Assembly (NCBI GenBank): GCA_002081555.1
Contig: KV920949.1
Span: 5,837-40,645 of the forward strand
Reading direction: 5' to 3'
Source of the DNA: Protostelium mycophagum
Lineage: Eukaryota > Evosea > Variosea > Protosteliida > Protosteliaceae
Length of the DNA stretch: 34,809 nt
Part shown: positions 1 through 11,552 of the stretch, one piece after another
How positions within the stretch are numbered: position 1 is the stretch's first letter
Layout: each line of letters begins with the position of its first letter
The notes under the pieces: model-generated
What the model was told of the DNA's origin: nothing
Databases searched by the model: none
The model's input: only the letters and a program-made list of their open reading frames with translations
Program-made: the position numbers and the translations under genes

Positions 1-1469
1 GGTTGGGGGAGGGATGGCGGGGACGACTTGAAATGTTCCGTCACAATAGTTGGGTTTGGCGGAGGATAGGGTCTGAGCGGGGTCCTGCTTGAAGGGGTCC
101 TGAGCGTATCCCTCAACAGCACCGTTCCAATCGTAGGCTGTTCCGTATTTCTTCACGAGGACATCAGCGGCGAAAGGGTCGGATCCACCGGCGGGTTGCT
201 GCGACACGACACCCATGCGAACATCGGGGTACTTGGTCCAGTCGGCACCTGGGACAACACCCTTCCAGTGCTCCTCCACCCAGGAGAAGTAGAATCCTCC
301 GATAGCTCCTTCAGTCTTGTGTCCGATGATGTCTGACCACATGGCGGGGAACCAGCTGTTTTCGTCAGTATCTTCACAGAAATTTCCGAGAAGGTTCTCA
401 CCCCGGGACGTCGAATTGGGGGGTGTCTTGGTGTACACCCATCTCACCGATGAGGGAGGGGTAACCTTGGGAACAAGCGAGAGGGTACAAGTTGGAAGTC
501 CACAAGTCTGTGAATGTGAAACCTCTGTATCCAGCGTTGGTGGTGATCAAGTCTACGTGGAGTCCGGTGTTTCCGAAGAGGATGCTGTACCAGGGAGGAA
601 TGTCGATCACAGCGACGGTGAAGGGGATCTATTAAGGTCAATAAAATGACCGGGGGTCGGGATCGAACACTGACCTTTCTGCCCCATTTGCTGAGTTGGT
701 AAGCTCTGGCGTAATCGATGAAGCCGTTGATCTTGTCGATATAGGCTTGGTCACGGCTTGAAAATTGGAGTTCATTTCCAAAAGTGTACATCAAAAGTGC
801 GGGATGGTTTCCGACCTCATCGATGATGTTGCGTGCGTACTCTTGGATATAAGAGGCATCCAGCACATCGAGTGCGGCAGATTCAGAAAAGAGTGGGAAA
901 ACCACCTTGAGGTTGTTTGCTTGCGCGGCATCCATGAAGGGGATATGGTTAGAACCTACGACAGTCTTGTCGGAATAAGGTCCGTTTTGGATGGCTGCTT
1001 GAGTGATGGGATAGGCGTGGTAAATGCGGATAGTGTTGACACCCTGCACTTATCAGATGGTATAAAAATAAGTAGAACCTACAAGTTGTTGTATTAGGGG
1101 GAAATCTCTCTCCCAGAGGGCAGTGAACCATCCATTTGGATTTCCAAAAGAGTAGACAGCAGCATCGAAATAATCTTCGGTGTTGCATCCAGATGTTTCC
1201 AAGACCTTTCGATTGTCAATCCGTGATCACCATCTTTTAGCAAGACTTACAGCAGAATGTGATCCGGTAGCATAGGTTGGTCTGGGCTTGCAGAGGCCAA
1301 CTCCATAATTCTGTCCGTCGACCACCTTCTCCAGCGGGGAGGGCGAATAGGCCATACCTTTGATGAAATATTCGTTGTCACCAACAAAAAGTCTCAGGTT
1401 CTTGACCTGGACATCTGTCGCCAGTGCTGTGAGGGCGAGAGATATACATAAAGCGAGTTTTTTTAGCAT
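1..1469 (-). CDS. Secreted GH72-like (clan GH-A) glycoside hydrolase, 3' end beyond window
   Basis: Five exons: 1469-1251, 1205-1083, 1043-675, 628-402 and 355 to beyond base 1, giving about 431 visible residues. The protein starts MLKKLALCISLALTALA, a signal peptide. Clan GH-A features follow in order: a GVNTIRIYHAY strand, then FGNELQF, whose NE matches the acid/base position, then SLIGEMG, whose E is a candidate nucleophile. A WSDIIG...GGFYFSWVEEHW segment resembles the region after the nucleophile in fungal GH72 beta-1,3-glucanosyltransferases. The likely role is remodelling or digestion of beta-glucan outside the cell. The exon 4/5 junction (intron 356-401) is the least certain; a different splice would insert a few residues. 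No GPI signal can be judged because the C-terminus is missing. The exact GH family is inferred from motifs; a GH5-like enzyme is the alternative. Confidence 0.8.
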
Positions 1470-2570
1470 GATGGTAGTAGTATCGTGATGTAGTTGTAAC
1501 GTGGGGGGTTGTTGCTCGAGCGTAGCGGGCGGTATGTCCCTTACCACTTCAAAACCAGAAGCGCACAGAAATTTCAATTGGAAGTCGCGTTTTTTCAAAC
1601 CTTCGAACTTCCGAGGCCCTCAATCCCATCTACACCTTGAAATGGCTCAATATAAATATATATTTGTCTATAAATCTAAATAAATTTGAATGCCAAGGAT
1701 TCTTGCATCTTTTTTTATTGCAGTATTTGAATACAAGAACAAACTGCAGAAAAGCTCTTAAATGTTTCCGATCGTCCTCTAACATTGCTGACCTAAACGC
1801 GGAGTTTTCACAGGCTAAAGACGACTATAAATCCCCAAGGAGGCTGTGGTATTAATCTTCAATTTCAGAACGAAAGAGATCTTTTATGGATCGCGTCACC
1901 ACCATGGGGCTTGACAACCGATTTTATTGCGTCCCAAACGAGATTCGGGAAGCTCTTCGATTTTGTCCTGTTCTACGGTCATTTTCAGGCATAAGACGAT
2001 TTTGTCAACCTCAAACTCGACTCTGCAGAGAGTCAACGCCTCACCAAGGAAGAGTCCACAGCCGCTTCCGGTCACTTCGGGTTCTTAAGAAATAATCCTT
2101 AAACCTGAAGAAAGGAACGCTTCCTCCTGCGGAAAGAAAAAGTGTGCAACTGCGAGTATGGAGTGTGAGCGTCTGTTTTTCAGGCTCGATTGACCACACC
2201 AACTCAACATGTGTGATCGAGAGAAGTACAGACGTTGCCCTTGTTACAATCAAATCGATTAAGTGTTGCGAACGCCTCTTTCGGCACCTCAAAATCTGTG
2301 TTATGTTGCGAAATCTGCGCTTACTCCACTAAAAGTCTCCGTTATTACCGTGATATAGCTTTTCTCAAGTCTAAAGGTGACGTGAGTGAATCTACTTAAA
2401 TCTACGATCTTCGCTGGGAGACCGTTGCTAATTGCCATTAAAACAGCAAGGTCCCGGCCACAGCAACAAGGCGTGAAGAATACGCTGGGGATAGTTCAAC
2501 AGCAACCGACGTACCTTTTGGGTGTGTAGGAGATATTGTCTTTCTGAGTGTGATCTGATGGTGTTAGCAG
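1470..2570. other. Intergenic region between divergent GH72-like and RFX genes
   Basis: About 1.1 kb lies between two genes that run away from each other, so it should hold both promoters. Only short open frames occur on either strand. None has a recognisable motif, splice pattern or plausible family. The bases just before the RFX ATG read ttagcag, so a 5'-UTR intron ending directly at the start codon is possible but unproven. Confidence 0.6.
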
Positions 2571-4391
2571 ATGGCTGAGGGATATTACCCACCAAATCCT
2601 CATCTCGAGTCGCTGAGCCAGCAGCAAGCATATAATCTCCAAGTTGCAAAGATACCAGAAGATAAGAACAAAAACACAAAGCAATTTGGACACAAAGGCG
2701 CCTCGCCACTCGTTCTTCAATGGCTTCAAGACAATTATGAATGCCAAGAGGGCATGTCTCTCCCCAGATCAACTTTATACAATCACTATCTGCATTTTTG
2801 TGGAACCATGTCGGTTGAACCGATCAATCCGGCATCATTCGGGAAGCTCATTCGCTCTGTCTTCCCGAGTCTAAAGACCAGAAGATTAGGAACTAGAGGA
2901 CATTCGAAGTATCACTATTATGGAGTCAAACTCAAAGACTCATCAGACTTACGCCTCAACCCTGGAATGGCAGAGAATGATGAGTCTTCCTCTTCAGACG
3001 AGGGAGAAGATTATTCAAGAAGATCTTCAGAAACAAAGCCACTCAAGGTTCCAAAGAGGAAGATGACCGACGTCCATGGTCACAGCGACGGCTCTTACAT
3101 GAGCCAGGACTCTCCACCCAATGGAACAGTAACAGCAGGCGTCGCACACATTACACTACCAGAATTCACTGTGCCAGAGTCTCTCTTGAGACATGTTAGC
3201 TCACGAGCCAACCATCAAGAGATCGTCACATTCATGTCCATGTATCGACAATACTGCCAGGCACTCGTCGATGCCACACACAAGCACCTTTTTACGGATG
3301 TGGAGAAGAACTTCAGACACTTTTGGCAGACAGTCGTACAGCCATTCAGATCACTCTTGATCATTCCAGAAATCGTGCAGCTCATCTTAGATAAGGACCA
3401 GCTCACGTACAGAACTATGACGGCCGTTCTCTTACCCAATGTTTTACAAGTTCTCATTCCATCTCTACCGCAGAGCATCAGACATTTTGCCAAACAGCTG
3501 GACCCATGGTTAGCCGCCACTTTAGACGGACTCCCGGCACACTTTTGTGTCTCCAAATTAGTGCTGATCAGAAGATTCGGGCAGTCTCTCCATAAGCAGG
3601 CCTCACTCAATCATTTAACACAAGCCGCGAGATCCGTCCTTCACAACCCGACACAGATCCACCAGATGCTCAACGATTGGCTTCATCTCGATTTCGAGTT
3701 CATCAAGGACCAGACACAACAAGTTTGCGGGTGTGGCGAGGAGCTCTTTATTCAATCACAAGAGAAATTTAAGAGGCTCCTGACGGAGAGAGCTGGTCTG
3801 GAGCAGTGGATCAGCTGGCTCAACGAATTGGTTCACAAGTCACTCTCAAAGTACACCGACCCACAAGAGTTTGCCATCTTCTCTCAACAGTTCATCCTCA
3901 AGTGGAGCTACTACTCCACGATGATCGTGAGGGACCTCACCATCCGGAACGCCTCGTCTTTTGGAAGCTTTCACCTCCTCCGAACATTATTCGACGAATA
4001 TGTACTCTATCTCATCGAGTCGAAGAAGATGTTAGACCCCATATCCATGTCCGCCCCTTACGGAAATTTCCAAGATAATTCACACGAGAGCACGATCTAC
4101 AACGGACACCCACCGCCGATGGACAACTACCCACCCCCCACATTCGTAGAAACCATGAAGCACGACACACGGAGCCACATACACGAGAACGATAACTATG
4201 GCAACGAGTTTATGCCGCACAACATGGGATTCGGAGGATACCAAGGTGGAGCTAGGGGATACAGCATGATCCCAACCCCACCCGCATCGCAGGTGAATCC
4301 ACTGTACATGAGACATAATATCCCCACCGCACTGCTATCGTCACAACAACCGGGTAGACACTTCCCTGACCCCAATTCTGATCGGAAATAA
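2571..4391 (+). CDS. RFX-family winged-helix transcription factor
   Basis: This is an uninterrupted 606-codon frame. Residues 44-122 form the RFX DNA-binding domain, including SLPRSTLYNHY, SFGKLIRSVFPSLKTRRLG and TRGHSKYHYYG, nearly identical to animal RFX1-3. Residues about 195-470 match the extended B/C/dimerisation region, ending with SSFGSFHLLRTLFDEYVLYL, so this is an RFX1-3/dimerising type and not an RFX5-like one. Between them is an acidic serine patch (about 134-145) and a basic stretch with KVPKRK. The C-terminal 120 residues are rich in Pro, His, Asn and Met and look disordered. RFX factors bind X-box sites and drive ciliary genes in animals and other unikonts; PACRG lies 13 kb away. 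The gene has no intron although its neighbours do. AATAAA (4387-4392) overlaps the stop codon. Confidence 0.97.
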   Translation: MAEGYYPPNPHLESLSQQQAYNLQVAKIPEDKNKNTKQFGHKGASPLVLQWLQDNYECQEGMSLPRSTLYNHYLHFCGTMSVEPINPASFGKLIRSVFPSLKTRRLGTRGHSKYHYYGVKLKDSSDLRLNPGMAENDESSSSDEGEDYSRRSSETKPLKVPKRKMTDVHGHSDGSYMSQDSPPNGTVTAGVAHITLPEFTVPESLLRHVSSRANHQEIVTFMSMYRQYCQALVDATHKHLFTDVEKNFRHFWQTVVQPFRSLLIIPEIVQLILDKDQLTYRTMTAVLLPNVLQVLIPSLPQSIRHFAKQLDPWLAATLDGLPAHFCVSKLVLIRRFGQSLHKQASLNHLTQAARSVLHNPTQIHQMLNDWLHLDFEFIKDQTQQVCGCGEELFIQSQEKFKRLLTERAGLEQWISWLNELVHKSLSKYTDPQEFAIFSQQFILKWSYYSTMIVRDLTIRNASSFGSFHLLRTLFDEYVLYLIESKKMLDPISMSAPYGNFQDNSHESTIYNGHPPPMDNYPPPTFVETMKHDTRSHIHENDNYGNEFMPHNMGFGGYQGGARGYSMIPTPPASQVNPLYMRHNIPTALLSSQQPGRHFPDPNSDRK

Positions 4392-4477
4392 ATTATACAT
4401 ATTCGCCAAGTTTATTTATTCTCATCAATGAGCATGGATGTGCTGTTTTCTTTCAATAATTACATCGTTGTAGATCA

Positions 4478-6267
4478 TCAAAAATACAACCTGTAGAAAA
4501 ACGGGAGAAACCAAAAGGCTCTGAAAGGAAAGAATTTTGTGAATAATAACATCTGGGCGATCCATGCGCCAGAAACCACCAAATTCGTGCTGCTTCCCAG
4601 AGAAAAATAATTAGAACTCCTACGACTGAGCTCCTTCGTGCCGTACAACCAAGTTAAGAATGCCCATGTAGATAAGAGGTTCCTGCGGTGCTCAGCGACA
4701 ACGCAGATGAAAAAACCTACACTCCCGCCACTCGACGCCAGTGGTGCCATTTCAATCCTCGGTGTTCCTTGTAGAGAAGAACCTGAACAGACCGGAGCAG
4801 TGCCCAAGGGACCGCCATGATATAAGCATGTCTCGAGGAATAATACAACATGTGTAGAGTGTCCATTTTCTCCCCTCGCAGCGTCAACTCATTCAGCTGG
4901 TGTGGTTCAGTAATTTTTGCGAGATCTTTTGTATGTACTGACGTATGAAGAGAATCCGCTCTTCTTTGGTAGTTTTGCTATTAGGTCTCTATCCCTCTGC
5001 ATTATCTTTGTATTATCTGTGTCATTTATTTTTGTGGATTTTCTTCATTTACAAGAGAATAATCCGACACTTCCAACTCATCTACAACGATAATCACCTA
5101 GTAATGATAATCTGTAGTACATTAAAGAGCCTATCAATCTGAATGGAAAGAGCAACTCTCGATATGTCGTCGCTACATCCGTGCTGAATAAATTCATAGA
5201 TAAATCGATCTTGAAGTGTTAATAAAATAAAAACACCGCGGCATTCACCTCCGCTGACGTCGGTGTGAATCGCCTCAAAAAGATGATGAATAGTGGCTGG
5301 TTTGCTACATTTGCAAATAATTTCTCTGTGTATTTTAGATGTGGATTTATCGCTGAGACTCACCGTTGCTCGAGAATTTGAACATGATAAACATAGAGGG
5401 CAATACAAGTATTAGTTCAAACTTGCGAGATGCCGCCCACAATATATTACTGATCAATTTGTTCATTTTCCCGTCCTCCATATGCTTCTCAGCGAGATAT
5501 CTCATCGTCTCGGCTGAGAATTATTTTAGCTAAAGCAAAAGGAAGTGAACTCTGCTGTCTCGTACGAATGAGATCAAGATCCCGCCAAATTGTATTTCGA
5601 ATTTTAAAAATTTGACTCACCATCCAACATCATTGCGAAACGGTAGAGAGCGCTTACTGCAGTAGGGGACATCCCTCCCTTAGGTATCACTTTCCCATCG
5701 GCCAAATGAGGTTTATTGTTTTCAGTCGATTTCAAGATCAGATCCAAAACTCTGTCTAAATATCCAGAGGATATTAACACACTGGAGGGGACTCCCGCTG
5801 TTCCCATTACTATATCGAATATTCAACGATGAGCGACTCACCAGTGTTTGGGAATGTTATTTTTGAATCTGTTGGAAATTCTTCGTATAATTCTATTTGT
5901 GTTCAGATAATGTACACAGGCTACTTTAATTATGATTTGTACTGGCGCATACAGACGACCAGCAGCTGCTATTCTTTTATGCAAGTCGTAATCCTCATAA
6001 ATAAAAATAATCCCATGTTTTCGAAGATCATGCACCTTTAGGAGGAAGGAAATAATTCTTCAAGGCAAAGCCAATATCTATAGATATTATTGCTGCGGTG
6101 AGTACGAGGAAATAAGGGAGATCAGATTGATCAGTGATGGCAGATTTCAATTTGGCCTTTTCTTTTAAGGCTTCGTGATCCAGCCACGTCACTTCATTGT
6201 TCATCTTTCTGGTCAGATGTGCGTAGGCGAGTTGGGTTGGCTGAATCAGTGAGTGAAATGGCGGCAT
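4478..6267 (-). CDS. Unrecognised multi-exon membrane protein
   Basis: The frame starts MPPFHSLIQPTQLAYAHLTR at 6267 and can be carried through about eight exons to a TGA at 4478-4480. Segments that join in phase include AAAGRLYAPVQIIIK, VLISSGYLDRVLDLILKS, MSPTAVSALYRFAMMLDAET, SRKFELILVLPSMFIMF, ATTYRELLFPFRLIGSLMYY, KITEPHQLNELTLRGEKMD and RHAYIMAVPWALLRSV, then a hydrophobic C-terminus (WIAQMLLFTKFFPFRAFWFL). Several segments are hydrophobic enough to span a membrane. One intron in the model (about 4930-5090) is much longer than the rest and could hide an exon or a different ending. I do not recognise the family. A short gap separates it tail-to-tail from RFX, and it diverges from the RasGEF gene. 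The existence of a coding gene here is fairly secure; the exact exon chain is not. Confidence 0.6.
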
Positions 6268-6673
6268 CCAGAGAAAAGATCACCATCACGGGGGAGGGTT
6301 GAAGACGACTTGATTCATTATTCTTCGATCCAAAAAAAAATGTCGAAACTGACTGTCTGGCTTTTGTAGTATTGAATGAACGCTGTATTAATCAGAATCA
6401 TGACACTACAAAAAACCATCACCAAAATGGTTATTTTGTGTGAGTTCGTCCGAGCTTTTACAGCTCCCTGTGTTACAGAGGCCAATCTTAACATGACCGC
6501 TGAATCAGCATACCACCGGAAATTAAATTCGCAGTTTGTTCGCAGTTCGCAGATAATAGAACCTTTGTGGAACTTCTTGGCAGGCGTTGACACACTTTGT
6601 GTCACTTTGTCATTTTTCCTCTTGCATGAGAAGATAATCTGTTCGTTGAGCGCATGATGTGAGAGGATGAGAG
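6268..6673. other. Intergenic region between divergent genes
   Basis: About 400 bp separates the membrane-protein gene (-) and the RasGEF gene (+), and presumably contains both promoters. Overlapping open frames of 93-95 codons lie on opposite strands here (6376-6657 + and 6318-6605 -). At most one could be real and neither shows a family motif, so neither is called. Confidence 0.5.
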
Positions 6674-9600
6674 ATGTTTATGTTGTTATTAACATCAATA
6701 GATGAGATGACCGAAGTTATCAGAAATGGTAACCCGCTTGTCAAATCACCATCAAAGGGACCTCCATTGATTCAAGAAATGTCCGTCAAGGGTCTATCTC
6801 GAGACAGCAGTACAATTTTTAGAAAGACTCTGTATGACAAAATGCTGCAGAATAACAAGCCAAAGACAAATAGCAGTTCTGATGAGGAATTCGAGAGGTA
6901 GTTTGAGGAAATGATACATGCTCGCTCATAATTTCAACAGATTACCGGAAGAAACCGCGAAACAGGAAGGTCCCTCCACAGAAGCACTGATACGCTACGT
7001 TACTAAGCACATTCTCGGCACACAAGCGTCACAGAGTGAGTCTGTCAACTCCTGGACAAGATGAAACCGGGACATCATCACTCATTTTGACACAGATGAA
7101 GTTTCTTGGTTCTTGTTAAGTTTTAGAAGGTGGACAAGTGCAGAAACATTATTTATGATTTGGTTAGATTACTACAAATACATTCAACAGATGCAAAGAG
7201 AAAACACAGAAATACAGACAAATGGCATGTCGGCAAGACAACGGGCACTGATGGATCAACAGAATGAGGTCGCGGAGGCCAAAAAAGACAGGTTACGAGA
7301 GTATCATCTCGTGTCAACTCATCATCCCAGGGCGTCTTTGTTTCTGTTGAATTGGCTGCAGAATTTTGATCTCTTTGATTTTCCGAAAAAACACCAGAGG
7401 AAAATGGTTCTTTCTCATGTCGTAGAGTTGGGAATACCCAGAGTCAACAACATCAAACTCATCATGTTGAGAGTAAGTCATTTCTTCTCGATCTGTCTGT
7501 TTCATGTTTCCATCACATCGTTCAGTTCAAAAAATAAATAATTCGAAATAAATCACCCTGAGATCGGTAGAACTCCAACCCTGTCCGGACTGGGATGTCC
7601 AGCAGTTTCGTTAGACCTGGTGATTTGAAAAGGCCTACCGCTTCATTATCAGAGCCGAATGGCATACCCTCCTCGGGTTCTTTCTCTTCATTGAAAAAAT
7701 TGTTCGGGTCCAAAGGAAGTTTTACCCGAAATTCTTCTGCTGAGACGTCTTCAGAAAAGGTAGTTCTGTGTGATATGATGTCTTGATGTCATATTGAGTG
7801 ATGACAGGTGTCAAGAAGGTCCAAAACAATCAGAATGACACAGACGGCTAGAGAAGCGCTCAAGCTGGAGGAGACACCTTCTGTCGAAACGAATAACACG
7901 AATATAGAGGTCATGACGGGTGATATTTTGACCGCACCTGCCAGTGTCATCGCCGCCTCCATCACGATGGAGGACCACCAGATATTCTCCAACATCGCGC
8001 CAATAGAATTCATGATACGCATAAAGTGGGCGAAGGTATGACCATTTCAATGATCTCAGCTTTACATCGTTGTAGATTCCGAAAGAAAAGATAAAAAAAG
8101 AAGAATATGAGAATATCGACAAGATGGTCAAGAGGTTCAATCACCTCAGTAAATGGGTGATTACAGAAGTATTGAAGAGGTCACACAATAAAAACGAGCA
8201 GAAATCGGTCATCGAAAAATGCATTGACATCGCAAAGGTGGGATTTCATTCTGAAATGTTATCATTTTATCATAAACAGTAAGCTGCGTATACAGCGCAA
8301 CAATACGTTGAGTCGTCAAGCACAATTATCCTCTTTGGCGGCTTTGCCATCACACGGAGATTTTACAACCATTTATTCTGATGACAATATTCTGAAACTT
8401 GTGTAGAGATGTGAAGGCCTGAATAACTTTAATGGTGTCCTATCATTGGTATCCGGACTGAGTAACTACACAGTACAGAGGTTAAAATCAGTTTGGGCAC
8501 TTGTGGGCGAGAAGTACATAAAGGATTTCAAGTCATTAGAAAGCCTCATGAACCCCGCCAGAAACTTTCAGAACTATCAGAAGGAGTTGTCTGCACGTAA
8601 AGGTCCTGTGCTACCTTATTTAGGTTTGTGTGAAGTCATTATGATGTCAATGACATATGTCAGGGCTGTACCTTCGCAACTTTACCTTTCTGGCAGAAAA
8701 TCCGATTTATTTAGATGCGGCTGGGCTGTCACCACGTGTCAACGAGCAATTAATATCCCACATTGGGACCATAATAGATCAGATTCAGATCACTCAGGGA
8801 CAACCTTACGCCTTGGTAGTCATACCGGAAATACATTCTTTGATCTGGAATGCGACAATCATCACGGAAGAAAGTCAATTATGGGAGTTGTCACTGCAGA
8901 GCGAACCTGACCCCAATGTACACAACAGCACATCAAATGCAGAGGTAATTATATTATCTATATCCATTGCTTTATCCATCTGATTGTGCACCAAGGAGAA
9001 AGTCCAATAGTTTTGTTACATCCCATTGACTCGTTGTAGACAGAAGACGATATGTCAGTGGCAGATCCGGAGTTGCCAGATATGAGCAGCTTGGACGAGG
9101 ATGAGAGGGATATACAATCACCACCAACACTATCAAGATCTCCATCAAATACTAACACAAACTCAAGAACACGGCGTGTCACCATCTCAGGCGGTAAGTC
9201 CAATTTCTTTCACTTGGAAATAATCCAGAAGAAAAACAAAAAATAAAAAGAGTTGTAGATAGAGGAAGGACAAAGGTGATCACTAGAAGTAACACATATG
9301 TTCTCAGAGTGGTGTCTGCTCCTCCAAACCTGAATCCCATACTCTCTACAATGGAACAATCCGCCTTCAAGTTTTTCGGCGACGTCAAGACAGAGAATGA
9401 CACTCTCACTTTTTCTGGCGAGAGGTGAGTCGTCATGATCGTTGTAGATGGATATAGTCATGACGTCATCAAGGTACCTGGTATTACGCTTGAGCAGTCT
9501 GAGAGATTGGAGTGATATGTGGGACCAAAACCCTCATCTGTCGACACAATTAGGATATTCTGTAGGAATTAATGACGCCAAATTTTTCAAGTCGAAATTT

Positions 9601-11421
9601 AGCTTGAGATCGCAAGAAGAACAACTGGCTTTTGGTGTAGTCCATAACGCTTGTATGGGTCAGTGGATAATCTATTATCAGTATTCATTTGTGATTTTCG
9701 GAGACCTTAACAACAGCAATTGATACGGTAACTCACGTGCTTGACGCACTCAAAAAATGCAGTCCTTTGATGCTTCATCCAAACAACTTTGATGAGTGCC
9801 TCAACAACACCATTTTGGACCAATTTTTCCCTAGCAACCAAAGAACTTTTTGCTGCAACTCCAATCTGTGCATAGAAATCAATTTTTATGTTTGCATGAC
9901 CAACTGTGATGCATAAGATTGCAATGGAATATTCGCAGAAAGAACATCCAAACTTAAAATCTTCCCACACAAAAGATTGATGGAAAAAGGATTTGGGCTA
10001 GTAGCGATAGAGAGAACACCTGAAGAGGGGAAGAAGGAAGAGATGATACTCGGGTTCACTCTTCGCAACAAAGGCACCACCGAACTTTTCAACGTTCCAC
10101 CGGCCTCGACATATTTGACGGGTTATTCATCAGAGGCCTACGGTACGTACAGTGGACAATTCTTTGTCTACAACGAGAGATCATTCACATCATTTTACAC
10201 TATTATTTTTGATTGAGATGATGTAAATTCAAAAAGAAGGAGCGTTGTAGAAGAGAAGATTGACATGATATAGATATGCCATTGTACAGCATGGAAAGAG
10301 CGAGACCCGGAGGGCGCCTCAATATATTGGTGTCAGATCGCGAAACAATGGAGAATCTATGCGCCGAGAGCGCGCCTCAGTCGAGTCACGTGACAGATAT
10401 CATCAGGAGTGATATTCCCACTTCCAAAGGTTTGATTTTTCACCGAAATTTCCATCATGACGCCACGTCAGAGAAAGAGAGGAAGAAAAAGTACGGCATC
10501 TCGCTGAGCAGGAGTTTCATTCCTTTGACACGGCAGGACGAAATGACGCAAGTGTACAAAAACGCCCTCGGGAGGGCTGAGATCCATATTCCCAGTAAAT
10601 TGAAAATGGAGAGTAAGCAGGGCAGGATATCATTTGATGGTACCAAAGAGAGATTTGTGGCGATCAGGTCGTCCTCTTTGGCTTCTGATTACGTGTCATA
10701 CATCGCAGAAAGATTGGGAAATAAGGTGGGTCGATTTTTTAGGATAGAATTGCTCTCGATAGAAATAAATCGTGACTTTGTGCAGGAAGAGAGCTACCTC
10801 TACGCCGCTTTAAATCTGGATAGCATCGGCAGGAATTTGTCCAAAGCAGATTACATGAAGGTATTTGGTAACGAGAAGTTACCGGCAGCAAATCCAAGCA
10901 GAGCACCGGGCGAAGTGAATCATTGCTTAGAACACATGGAGAGGCTCCACATGTTGCCCTTCATGCTGCAACAGATGTCATGGGGTCGTTGTTCGATCAG
11001 CAGAGATTACGTGTACAACTTCAACAGAAAGAAGAAGGATGTACAGATAAGACTGGATATCCAACTCGCCAATTCTTTTGAAGCGGTGAGCTATGTGGAA
11101 AACGTGGGGAGGTGGCACGGGCCGACAGTGTGTGTCATGACAGCTGCATATATATCAGAATGGGCCACAAGGTGACCTGACGCCTCGTAGACATTCTTGA
11201 CACGTAGCAGGTGTTTTGGTGTTCCTATGGAAACGATAGAATATCGATGTAGATGCACACAGGGGGGTGACGCGGGGGAGGATTCACTTTGTAGATTTGC
11301 AGTGTCCGAGTCGGATAAAATAGAAAAAGTGGTGACAAAGTCGATGCACGCCAAGTCACCGATAGAAGTGCAAGAGCTAATAGGGACAAAGATTCACCGT
11401 GTGAGAACAACCACAATATGA
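6674..11421 (+). CDS. Ras guanine-nucleotide exchange factor fused to two V4R domains
   Basis: Sixteen exons: 6674-6897, 6941-7035, 7096-7472, 7571-7759, 7808-8035, 8076-8237, 8407-8623, 8664-8944, 9040-9193, 9259-9424, 9474-9658, 9717-9867, 9943-10142, 10274-10725, 10786-11171, 11211-11421. They total 3678 nt, in frame (1225 residues). RasGEF_N is residues about 75-230. The Cdc25-type catalytic domain is about 300-590, with RCEGLNNFNGVLSLVSGL and GLYLRNFTFLAENPIYL. A Ser-rich linker follows. Two V4R-like domains (about 690-905 and 990-1205) complete the protein. The second has SFDGTKERFVAIRSSSL, MSWGRCSI, LANSFEAVSYV, GPTVCVMTAAYISEW and a CRC...C cluster with LCRFAVS, the classic V4R end. 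V4R domains bind small ligands in bacterial regulators and share a fold with TRAPP Bet3. The GEF should activate a Ras/Rap GTPase; ligand control is inference. Exons 12-13 are least certain. Start could be the ATG at 6707. Confidence 0.9.
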
Positions 11422-11552
11422 AGAGAATATAAATTGCTCGTTTTCTATGATTGCAAACTGTTTCTGAATTTGCGGTTGTAGACGAATTTAATGATTTAAT
11501 CGATTTTTTGTGACGTGTCTGTAAAGGTCACAGATCACTTTCGAGATCCGCC

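Noticed and set aside
2230-2440. X-box-like sequences (GTTGCCCTTGTTAC, GTTGCTAATTGCC) upstream of RFX
   Set aside because: Neither forms the inverted GTTRCC-RGYAAC repeat; more than one core mismatch each.
3215-3610. 131-codon minus-strand frame inside RFX
   Set aside because: It is a shadow of the conserved RFX dimerisation region, with no independent signal.
5055-5092. A 16-nt intron giving an earlier stop in the membrane-protein gene
   Set aside because: It is shorter than any credible spliceosomal intron here, and coding sequence clearly resumes downstream in phase with a longer intron.
6318-6657. Overlapping 93-95-codon open frames on opposite strands
   Set aside because: They mirror each other in a promoter region; neither has a motif, splice context or family resemblance.
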